Notes under the pieces: model-generated | Seen by the model: the letters and a program-made list of their open reading frames with translations, nothing else | What the model was told of the DNA's origin: nothing | Databases searched by the model: none | Part shown: positions 51,572 to 59,036 of the stretch, piece after piece | Position numbering within the stretch: position 1 is the stretch's first letter | Layout of the letters: every line of letters begins with the position of its first letter | Assembly: GCA_035531955.1 (NCBI GenBank) | Contig: DATKRZ010000050.1 | Coordinates: 1-64,000, forward strand | Length of the DNA: 64,000 nt | DNA from: Bog-756 sp035531955 | Lineage (GTDB): Bacteria > Actinomycetota > Acidimicrobiia > Acidimicrobiales > RAAP-2 | Direction of reading: 5' to 3' | Made by a program: the position numbers and the translations under genes

Positions 51572-52588
51572 CTACTTCGAGGTAAGCGCCGCCCGCCAGG
51601 GCTCGAGGTCGAGCTTCGGATAGCGGAGGGCCGTCTCGGCGAGCAGTGCGTCACTCCATACCGGATGGCCGGGAGGGGGGAAGCCGAACAGCTCCAATTG
51701 GCGCGGGGTCGAGTGCTCGGCGAACGCAGTCCACTCGGGATCGGTGGACCGCGACTGCGCCTGGTCGTAGCCGATCCAGTCCTGTCCGGCGCACTTGAAC
51801 GCCACGGCCAGCACCAGGCGGGCCCGATCCGCTGCACCGAACGGGCCACCCCGATGGAAGACGTCCGAGCGGTAGGCCAGGTACGAGCCGCGCACGCCGG
51901 TCGCCAGACGCTCGGACCGGTAGATCTGGGGATCGGCGTCCGGCATCACGACGGGGTGGATCGCGGTCACGTGGGCCGAATCGTGCACGGACACCAACCG
52001 GGTGGGGTTGTCGGATCCGGTCACGTCGGACAGGTAGAGGAATCCCTCGAGGTTCCACCAGGGCGCCTCACCCACGGCCGGGATCCAAGAATGGTTCCGA
52101 TCGATGTGCATGGGTTGTTCGTAATTGGTCAGGCCCGAGTACTTGGCGTTGGCGTGAGCCTGGTAGATCCGTACGTCCCGGGTCCCGAGTGCACGCTCGG
52201 CGAAATCCACGATGGAGGAGTGCACGCACAGCCTGTTCAGCGACCCTGAACCCGGAAAGGGGAAAGGGGTGTTCCAGCGGTGCTGCTCCCCCCGGAACCC
52301 CGGACCGTCCTCGGGCCAGACGAACTGCTCTTCCTGGTCGGGCTTCGACCCCAGCCACTTCCGGGTCGCTCCGTCGGGATGGGAGTGGTACTCCTCGGAG
52401 CTCGGGAACAGCTGGTGCAGGTCGTCGTGGGCGTTGTCGATCTCCTCGGTCCCCACCAGGCCGTCGAGCAGCACCCACCCGTGTTCCCGCCAGGTCTCGA
52501 CCTCCGCGTCGGTGGCGAGTCGTGGGGCCAACGGACTGTCCTCCTGGGGTCCCGGAGCCGGCCTGGAATCGACCGAACCGCGCTCCAC
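51572..52588 (-). CDS. Phytanoyl-CoA dioxygenase (PhyH) family protein
   Basis: A 338-residue Fe(II)/2-oxoglutarate dioxygenase. The metal-binding triad fits H in QPMHIDRNHSWIP and the C-terminal His in YRSDVFHRGGP; Arg for 2-oxoglutarate is probably in DRARLVLAV. PhyH enzymes alpha-hydroxylate branched acyl-CoAs or halogenate and hydroxylate other substrates. It is divergent from an acyl-CoA synthetase, which could supply the CoA ester (inference). Confidence 0.9.
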   Translation of the reverse strand: MERGSVDSRPAPGPQEDSPLAPRLATDAEVETWREHGWVLLDGLVGTEEIDNAHDDLHQLFPSSEEYHSHPDGATRKWLGSKPDQEEQFVWPEDGPGFRGEQHRWNTPFPFPGSGSLNRLCVHSSIVDFAERALGTRDVRIYQAHANAKYSGLTNYEQPMHIDRNHSWIPAVGEAPWWNLEGFLYLSDVTGSDNPTRLVSVHDSAHVTAIHPVVMPDADPQIYRSERLATGVRGSYLAYRSDVFHRGGPFGAADRARLVLAVAFKCAGQDWIGYDQAQSRSTDPEWTAFAEHSTPRQLELFGFPPPGHPVWSDALLAETALRYPKLDLEPWRAALTSK

Positions 52589-52801
52589 GGTACCCGGGGG
52601 TGTCCTGGGATCGCGGGTCGAGGGTTACGTCAGCGTGGCCATCGCCCCCGGGTCTGGCCGGGCGCCCACGAGGCCCCGGATCCTCCTCCGCCGCCCCCTC
52701 GCCGGGCGTTCTCCTGGAGACATAGGATCGCCTGTCACGCCGACCGACCGGGGGCCTCCCCGCGGGCACGGCCTCAACCCAGGGTGAGGAAGGGGGCGGC
52801 C

Positions 52802-54490
52802 ATGTCGCTCAGCTACGAAGAGGCCTGCACACAGGTCACCGGGCCCGGACAGCTCTTCGAGGTCGTCGAAGGCTCGGTCGACGGGATCGGCTACCGACTC
52901 TTCAAGAACGCCCCGCCGACGCTCGGCCAGGTCTTCGCCGGTGCCAGGGGCGACCAGTCGACGTTCATGGTGTACGAGGACGAGCGGTGGACCTTCGAGG
53001 AGACCATGCGCCACGTCGATGCGCTGGCCAGCGCCCTGGTGAACACCTTCGGGATCACCAAGGGGGACCGGGTGGGCATCGCCATGCGGAACCTCCCCGA
53101 ATGGATCGTCTCCTTTGCGGCCATCCTCTCGATCGGTGCGGTTTCGGTCTCCCTCAACGCCTGGTGGACGGAGGCGGAGGTGGACTACGCCATCGAGGAT
53201 TCGGGTCTCTCGCTGCTGATCGCCGATCCCGAACGGATCGAACGAGCGCACGGTCCGGCCCACTCGCGGTCCATTCCCATGATCGTCGTTCGCTCCGACC
53301 AGATCGAACCGGAGCCGACCGGTGTCCGGCGCTACCGCGAGGCAGTCTCGCTCGGCGACTCCATGCCCGACGTAGAGGTGGGGCCGGACGACGATGCGAC
53401 CATCCTGTACACATCGGGAACGACCGGGTTCCCCAAAGGAGCGGTGTCGACGCACCGGGCGGTGACCCAGGCGCTGATGGCGTTTTGGGCCAACGCCACC
53501 ATCATGACCGCTCGCAAGGGCGACAACCCCTTCGGCGGGGGCGGGCGGACGCCGTGCTTCATCCTTGTCGTCCCGCTCTTCCATGTGACCGGGTGCGTGC
53601 CGGTGATGCTCAGCTGCTTCGGCATGAAGATGAAACTGGTCATGATGCACCGCTGGGACCCCGAGACCGCGCTGCGGCTCATCGAGGTGGAGGAGGTGAC
53701 CGCCTTCGTGGGGGTGCCCACCCAGAGTTGGGACCTGCTCGAGAGCCCGGCCTTTTCCAAGTACGACACGTCGTCGCTGGCCACCATCGGCGGCGGCGGC
53801 GCCCCCGCTCCGGTCAAGCTGGTCGACCGGGTGGAGAAGGGCTTCGCTCGTGGCAGACCCAACATCGGCTACGGGATGACCGAGACCAACGGCTTCGGGC
53901 CCGGAAACAGCGGTGACGACTATGTGGCGCACCCGACGTCCACCGGCCGCGCCTGGACCACGATCATGGACACGGAGATCCGCGACGGGAGCGGGGACCC
54001 CGTGCCGGCCGGGGAGCGCGGTGAGATCTGGATGAAGGGGCCAAATGTGATCCGCGGCTACTGGAACAAGCCCGAGGAATCGGCCCAGACCATCGTCGAC
54101 GGGTGGCTGGCCTCGGGCGACCTGGGCCGGATCGACCAGGACGGGTTCCTCTACGTCGAGGACCGGGCCAAGGACATGGTGCTGCGAGCGGGCGAGAACG
54201 TCTATTGCGCCGAGGTCGAGAGCGCCATCTACGACCACCCCGACATCTACGAGGCCGCGGTCTTCGGGGTCCCCGACGAGCGGCTCGGCGAGGAGGTCGC
54301 CTGCGTCGTCCAGCTCAAGCCCGAGACGGTCCTGGACGCCGACGGGCTGAGGGACTTCCTGGCCGAGCGGCTGGCGGCGTTCAAGGTCCCCAGCCGGATC
54401 GCCTTCAGTGACGACCGGCTTCCTCGGAACCCCTCGGGGAAGATACTGAAACGCGAGCTGCGGGAGGCCTACTTCGGCCACGATCGCTGA
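52802..54490 (+). CDS. Class I adenylate-forming acyl-CoA synthetase
   Basis: A 562-residue acyl-CoA synthetase. The P-loop is TILYTSGTTGFPKGA, A5 is NIGYGMTETNGFGP, A7 is LASGDLGRIDQDGFLY, the hinge is KDMVLRAGENVYCAEVE and the catalytic Lys is in RNPSGKILKRELRE. It activates a carboxylic acid with ATP and CoA. ATG 52802 has GGAAGGGGG upstream. Divergent partner of PhyH. Confidence 0.95.
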   Translation: MSLSYEEACTQVTGPGQLFEVVEGSVDGIGYRLFKNAPPTLGQVFAGARGDQSTFMVYEDERWTFEETMRHVDALASALVNTFGITKGDRVGIAMRNLPEWIVSFAAILSIGAVSVSLNAWWTEAEVDYAIEDSGLSLLIADPERIERAHGPAHSRSIPMIVVRSDQIEPEPTGVRRYREAVSLGDSMPDVEVGPDDDATILYTSGTTGFPKGAVSTHRAVTQALMAFWANATIMTARKGDNPFGGGGRTPCFILVVPLFHVTGCVPVMLSCFGMKMKLVMMHRWDPETALRLIEVEEVTAFVGVPTQSWDLLESPAFSKYDTSSLATIGGGGAPAPVKLVDRVEKGFARGRPNIGYGMTETNGFGPGNSGDDYVAHPTSTGRAWTTIMDTEIRDGSGDPVPAGERGEIWMKGPNVIRGYWNKPEESAQTIVDGWLASGDLGRIDQDGFLYVEDRAKDMVLRAGENVYCAEVESAIYDHPDIYEAAVFGVPDERLGEEVACVVQLKPETVLDADGLRDFLAERLAAFKVPSRIAFSDDRLPRNPSGKILKRELREAYFGHDR

Positions 54491-54534
54491 CCGGGCCTCG
54501 TCGACCGGCCCTCAGCGGCTCCGACCGAAGCGGC

Positions 54535-55128
54535 TCAGGCCGGGGGGAAGCCGCCCTGCTGCCAGCCGATGGCCGAGGACGACACCGGGCCCGGCGGCGG
54601 CGCCGAGCCGATCGCCGGAGCCGCACAGTCGGCCAGGCCGGTCTGTGCCCCGTACCAGGTGGCACCGCCGGTCGGACTCCACACCAACCAGCACGTCCCG
54701 TTGGACGACCGGTCGGCCAGGGTGACCGACCCGCCCCCGCCCCCGGTCGGGTCGGCGGTCACGGCCACGCTGACCGTCGAGGCGTTGGCCGAGGGCCCGG
54801 AGACGAAGGTGATCGAGGGATCGGAGGCGGACAGCGTCGAGAGGTCCACCGACCCGAGGCCGCCGACGCTGGATGCAGCCGCGGTGGCCGACGACAAAGC
54901 GGTCGACAGCGCCTGCTGGGCCGCCAGGCTGTCGGACTGGGCCACCCCTGGCGCGTTGGAGACACTGGTGTCGGCGTTGCCCCCCGAATGCGAGGTGGTC
55001 CCGAGCAGGATGCCGACCAGCATGGCAACAGCAACAAGGCTGAGAACGGTGGCGATCATCGAGTATCCGCCATCGCCGCCGAGACCCGCCGGCCGGTCTT
55101 GTCCCCGCCCAGGTTGCGTGGCCACCAC
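54535..55128 (-). CDS. Type IV pilin-like (class III signal) protein
   Basis: A 197-residue protein. The N-terminal 21 residues are polar and end in DGG, followed by YSMIATVLSLVAVAMLVGIL, which fits a prepilin leader cleaved after Gly and an N-terminal helix; the usual Glu5 is replaced by Ala. The rest is a Ser/Thr/Gly-rich beta domain with two Cys (NGTCWLVWSPTGG, GLADCAAP). GTG 55128 or 55125 are both possible. No pilus assembly genes are nearby. Confidence 0.6.
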   Translation of the reverse strand: MVATQPGRGQDRPAGLGGDGGYSMIATVLSLVAVAMLVGILLGTTSHSGGNADTSVSNAPGVAQSDSLAAQQALSTALSSATAAASSVGGLGSVDLSTLSASDPSITFVSGPSANASTVSVAVTADPTGGGGGSVTLADRSSNGTCWLVWSPTGGATWYGAQTGLADCAAPAIGSAPPPGPVSSSAIGWQQGGFPPA

Positions 55129-55241
55129 TCCGACCCTCCAGCGACAGCTGTGCCCACATCGTGGGCCTCCCCTGTCCATCGGCAGTCCGGGGCCCCCGAC
55201 TTGAGCCACCGCTTTCCCCCGGGCTCCCGGCCCCGACCAGG

Positions 55242-56393
55242 TCAGCCCCGCTGGGTCACCGAGACGGTCAGGCCGGGGAACGAACCGGCGGTCGGCTCGG
55301 GGACGGTGGTGGAGCCGTGGGCGAACACGCTCTCGAGCTGGAACACCGTGTAGTACTGGACGATGGGCCAGAACCGGGGCGGGGCCGGGTCGCTCTTCTG
55401 GCAGCCGTTGATCCCGAGCCTGGCCAGTTGTGGGGATACCAGGTGGTTGGCGACCGCATAGCCGATGAGCCCGCCCCCGTTCCGGATGCCGACGCAGATG
55501 TCGGTGTAGGTGTTGTGTCCTTCCCCCGAGATCTGCACCAGGGATTTGGGCCCGGGGAAGGCCTTGAACTCCTGTTCGATCCGCGCCGTCGGCACCGCTG
55601 TGTCGCCGGTGGCCCGGATGATCATGACCGGCTTCTTCGACGGCGGGCCGACCGGTCCCTCCGGCGCCCAGCCGACGGCCGTCGACACCTTGGGTGAGTT
55701 CAGGGCGTCGAAGGCGGTCTGACCGCCGGCAGAGTGCCCGACGGCGGCCACGCGGCCCGGGTCGGCGGTGCCGGAGAGCACCGATGCCGGTTGGGCCGAG
55801 GCGCTCTCGACCGCATCGAGGGAGGCGGTCATGATCGAGCTGTCGAACGCCGCTGTCGGCGCCGTCTTCAGGCCGAGGGCCTGGGCGGCGACACCGCGCT
55901 CCAGGTAATCGGCGCTGACCACCACATAGCCCCACGAGGCGATCCCGGCCAACAAGTTCGAATAGTAGAGGCGTCCACCTCCGTAGCCGTGGCTGAAGAG
56001 CACGATCGGGTAGGGGCCGGTCTTGGAGCCCTGGACATTCGGGTAGGCGTCGATGGTGGTGGTCGTGTCGAACTTGGCCGGCAGGAGCCCGCCGAGCCCC
56101 GCCGGCAGGGTCTCGGCCTCGGTGTAGCTGAACTTGGGTAGGCCACCGGCCGCCGGGTCGGTCAGGTCGGCGGGGAAGAAGACCGTGGCCAGCCGTTCCC
56201 CCAACTTCGGCCCGGCGGACCCGAGGTCGAGGGTGGTGACGCCAACCCTGTCCGGTCCCGGGGCCCCGTACGCCGGGGTCGGAGCGTGCCCAGCGGCCGG
56301 TGGCGAAACGCTGTCCGACCCGCAGCCGGAGGTGAGCGACGCGAGCACCACTGCACCGGCGGAGACCGCCGCCGCTCTGGTCAACCGCCCCAT
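55242..56393 (-). CDS. Alpha/beta hydrolase lipoprotein (PAF-acetylhydrolase/chlorophyllase-like)
   Basis: A 383-residue exported lipoprotein. The signal peptide ends with lipobox LTSGC at residue 24, and a Pro-rich linker follows. The hydrolase core has HGYGGGRLYYS as oxyanion-hole region, GHSAGG as nucleophile elbow near residue 220, and RATGDTAVP and GEGHNTY for acid and His. It resembles platelet-activating-factor acetylhydrolase-like esterases. It should be anchored outside the membrane. Substrate unknown. Confidence 0.9.
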   Translation of the reverse strand: MGRLTRAAAVSAGAVVLASLTSGCGSDSVSPPAAGHAPTPAYGAPGPDRVGVTTLDLGSAGPKLGERLATVFFPADLTDPAAGGLPKFSYTEAETLPAGLGGLLPAKFDTTTTIDAYPNVQGSKTGPYPIVLFSHGYGGGRLYYSNLLAGIASWGYVVVSADYLERGVAAQALGLKTAPTAAFDSSIMTASLDAVESASAQPASVLSGTADPGRVAAVGHSAGGQTAFDALNSPKVSTAVGWAPEGPVGPPSKKPVMIIRATGDTAVPTARIEQEFKAFPGPKSLVQISGEGHNTYTDICVGIRNGGGLIGYAVANHLVSPQLARLGINGCQKSDPAPPRFWPIVQYYTVFQLESVFAHGSTTVPEPTAGSFPGLTVSVTQRG

Positions 56394-56451
56394 CGAACCT
56401 CCCTCCCGACCCGGTCCCGTTCACCGTCGGAAGGGGCCGAATGGACCCGGA

Positions 56452-56904
56452 TCACCCCCGGGCCCTGGTCACGATCACACTGCAGGGCGCGTTTCGCACG
56501 ACGTGATCCGAGACGGAACCGAGGATCGCCCGCTTGATCCCGCCGCGACCGCGAGAGCCGATCACGATGGCGCCGGCCGACAGATCAGATGCCAGCCCGC
56601 AGATCGCCCTTCCGGGGTCACCTTCCAGCACCAGGGTCTCGACCTCCGCGATCCCGAGCTCTCTCCGGGCCCCGTCGATGGCGGCGCGTGCATCCCCGGA
56701 GGCTTCGGCGACCCTCTGGTCGTACTCGTCCGGGGTCAGCTCGGCTCCGGCGTGCCCGCTGCCGACCAGTGAGCCCTGATCGGGTCCATCCGAGACGGTC
56801 ACCAGCACCAGGCGTCCCTCGCGCCCGATCAGGTCGAGGCCGGCCGACAGCGCCCCCAGGGCCAGGTCGGACCCATCGGTGCACAGCAGGATCGGGTCGT
56901 CCAC
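56452..56904 (-). CDS. Universal stress protein (UspA family)
   Basis: A 150-residue single-domain Usp. The N-terminus ILLCTDGSDLALGALSAG has the conserved Asp, and the ATP-binding loop is IGSRGRGGIKRAILGSVS (G-2x-G-9x-G pattern). GTG 56904 is chosen since homology starts with VDDPILLCTDGSD. It is between two exported proteins on the same strand. Confidence 0.92.
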   Translation of the reverse strand: MDDPILLCTDGSDLALGALSAGLDLIGREGRLVLVTVSDGPDQGSLVGSGHAGAELTPDEYDQRVAEASGDARAAIDGARRELGIAEVETLVLEGDPGRAICGLASDLSAGAIVIGSRGRGGIKRAILGSVSDHVVRNAPCSVIVTRARG

Positions 56905-56957
56905 CCGGCCACCGTAGCAACGGACCGGCGGACGGTCCGGCCGAAGGGGCCCAGCCG

Positions 56958-58709
56958 TCAGCCGGTGGCGGCCGGGGCCTTCGCCGCCGGCACCCCTCCC
57001 GGGCACCACAGGTTCGCCGGCACCCCGGCGCAGGGGTTGGGCATGGAGGGCAGGCTGGGCAGCGGGTGCATCACGATGGCCGTCGGCTGCGGATAGTGCG
57101 CCGTCGCGCACAACCCCCCGCTCAGGAGCCCGGCATCGCACTCGACCTGAAGAAGCAGGGTCGTGTCCGTATTGGACCCGAGTAGTGAAGCCTTGGGTGT
57201 CTTCGTGCCACAAGTCGAAGGGGTGAGCTGCGGCATGGAGTCCAAGGCGTTGGCGTTGGTGGCCGGCCCGAGTTGGCTGGTGAAGGTGGAGTCCCATTCG
57301 GTGTTGCCGGAGAAGCAGTTCACCGGCTCCTTACCGCCGAGCAGCAGATTGCCGAAATCGGCGTTGCCGGGATTGCCGAGCGACCCGTTGCCCGAGAACT
57401 TGTTGTTCACCAGCCTGTCGCCCTGGGGATCGAAGAGACAGGCCAGTCCCGGGATCCCCAGTGAGGTCGCCACGATGCCCTTGGTGCCGGTGCAGGTCTT
57501 CCCACCGGAGGTGGTGTTGCCGTCCGGGTAGGGGACGAACAGCGCGCCCCAGGCCGCATTGTCCAGGAACTCGTTGTTCATAATGGTGTCATTGCGTCCT
57601 CCCGAGATGGTCATCCCGGTGCCAGTCGGGCCGAGGCCGGCAGTTCCCGAGACCGGCACGTTCGGATTGTTGTTGCTTTCGACGAGATTCCCCCTGAATA
57701 CCCAGCATGAGCTGGTACCGGTGATTGCGCTTGTCGTCGTGCCGCCGCAGCGGCCGTTCTGAGGTGGGGGAGGGTCCCCGGTCAGGGCGGTGTTGGTGTC
57801 GAACCCGTCCTTGTTGTTGTCGAATTTCGAGTTCTGGACGATGATCTGCCCGCCCGAATTGGTCCCCGAGTAGCCGAGCGCGTTGTTCTCCATCCAGGCG
57901 TGGTCGATGGTCACGCTGCATGTCCGCTTGCAGGCGCCGACGTAGATACCCGAGTCGGAGAAATTGTTGGCGTAGAGCTGGCTCAAGGTGGCGGATCCGG
58001 AGGCGTCCGAGGAGAAGATCCCGTAGAGGGCGCAGGTGCCGCACGCTCCGGGGTTCGTCGAACTGCTGCCGGCGAAGTAGGTGGAGGTTGCGGTCAGGTA
58101 GCTCCCGGAGTAGCCGTGCAGGCCGATCGTGCCCGAACCGGAGCCGCCATTCCACCAGATCTCGTTTCCGGCACTGCCCGAGCCGGCGATGAAGTTGCAC
58201 ACTGTCAGGTTGTCGACGCTGACGCCGTTCGCCTTCCAGACGAGGATCCCGTTGCGTCCATCGCCACCCAGGGAGTTCTGGTCGGCAGGGGCCGAGCTGC
58301 AGGGCGCCGCCGCCGTGGCCTGGGTACCGTCGACGATGACCGAGTTCCGATCCATGCCGCGCAGGTGGAGTTTCGGCGTGGTGATGTCCACACCTCCGTA
58401 CCAGCCGTCGGCCAGGTCGGCCGGGGTCGGGGCGTTGACGCCGGTGTCGCCCACCTCGTGATAGTCGCCGGGTGCGATCAGGATCCAGTCGCCCTTCTTC
58501 GAAGCGTCGACGGCGGCCTGGATCGAGGAGAAGGTCGTAGCCGGCGGCGTCGTGATCCCGTTGAACGTGCCCACGTAGAGCGTCTGGGGACCGACCACCC
58601 GGGCCGAGGCGCTCGGGACACCTGCGGCGACCACCCCGGCGCAGAGGAGGGCGACGGCTGAGACGGCTGCCCCCAGGCGTCGGATACGACCACGGATCCA
58701 GTGTCCCAT
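56958..58709 (-). CDS. Secreted right-handed beta-helix repeat protein
   Basis: A 583-residue exported protein. Signal peptide: RGRIRRLGAAVSAVALLCAG then a cleavage near ASA-RV. It begins with TLYVGTFNGITTPPATTFSS, IQAAVDAS and IAPGDY, the opening of parallel beta-helix (NosD/PL-6-like) proteins, followed by about ten N/G-rich coils (NNFSDSGIYVGA, NSKFDNNKDGFDTN, NEFLDNAAWG). Many paired Cys suggest disulfides. The C-terminal 40 residues are Pro-rich. ATG 58709 has GGGGGAAG upstream. Catalysis not assignable. Confidence 0.85.
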   Translation of the reverse strand: MGHWIRGRIRRLGAAVSAVALLCAGVVAAGVPSASARVVGPQTLYVGTFNGITTPPATTFSSIQAAVDASKKGDWILIAPGDYHEVGDTGVNAPTPADLADGWYGGVDITTPKLHLRGMDRNSVIVDGTQATAAAPCSSAPADQNSLGGDGRNGILVWKANGVSVDNLTVCNFIAGSGSAGNEIWWNGGSGSGTIGLHGYSGSYLTATSTYFAGSSSTNPGACGTCALYGIFSSDASGSATLSQLYANNFSDSGIYVGACKRTCSVTIDHAWMENNALGYSGTNSGGQIIVQNSKFDNNKDGFDTNTALTGDPPPPQNGRCGGTTTSAITGTSSCWVFRGNLVESNNNPNVPVSGTAGLGPTGTGMTISGGRNDTIMNNEFLDNAAWGALFVPYPDGNTTSGGKTCTGTKGIVATSLGIPGLACLFDPQGDRLVNNKFSGNGSLGNPGNADFGNLLLGGKEPVNCFSGNTEWDSTFTSQLGPATNANALDSMPQLTPSTCGTKTPKASLLGSNTDTTLLLQVECDAGLLSGGLCATAHYPQPTAIVMHPLPSLPSMPNPCAGVPANLWCPGGVPAAKAPAATG

Positions 58710-58728
58710 CTGCCACTTCCCCCTTGTG

Positions 58729-58779
58729 TGATCCGCCACGGTTTCTGATCCGCAACGGCCTCTGGTTCGCAACGGACAC
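58729..58779 (-). repeat. Three 17-bp direct repeats upstream of the beta-helix gene
   Basis: Units TGATCCGCCACGG, TGATCCGCAACGG and TGGTTCGCAACGG, each followed by 4 bp, are spaced exactly 17 bp. They lie 20-70 bp upstream of the beta-helix protein start, where an operator or a translation-control element would be. No known consensus is recognised. Confidence 0.7.
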
Positions 58780-58857
58780 CCACGATAGGGCACCGGCGGT
58801 CCCGGCGAGGTGGTCGGACGGGGACGGCATCCCGGGCGGCTGTCGGGAGGCGCACCC

Positions 58858-58874
58858 CGTCGACCCGGTCGACG
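58858..58874. promoter_or_regulatory. 17-bp perfect palindrome
   Basis: CGTCGACC, one base, GGTCGACG: a perfect 8-1-8 inverted repeat in the divergent gap, flanked by GGGAGGC and GCCTCCC that could extend it as an outer stem. It is about 150 bp upstream of the beta-helix start and 163 bp upstream of the EF-G-like start. Confidence 0.5.
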
Positions 58875-59036
58875 CCTCCCGCGGGCCGCAATCGCCAGTG
58901 CGCGGCGTCGGAAAATATGCTCTGATTTGCTCTGGAGCGTTGTGACTGACCGCCCGCGGAAGTGAAAGGCGGAGGCAGGTATGGAATTGGGACGCGAGCA
59001 TGGCGACCGGTGCAGCCTGGCCCGATGTGACCGGCC

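Larger units (their letters stand above)
58710..59036. other. Divergent intergenic region (beta-helix protein / EF-G-like)
   Basis: A 327-bp gap. Near the beta-helix gene are three 17-bp direct repeats (58729-58779). In the middle is a perfect palindrome (58858-58874). Toward the EF-G-like gene is an AT-rich patch with two TGCTCTG words 10 bp apart (58918 and 58928), and a GGAGG at 58971 too distant from the ATG at 59037. No gene is seen. Confidence 0.6.

Noticed and set aside
52280..52801. Extended N-terminus for the acyl-CoA synthetase
   Set aside because: It overlaps the divergent PhyH gene and has no homology; the ribosome binding site supports 52802.
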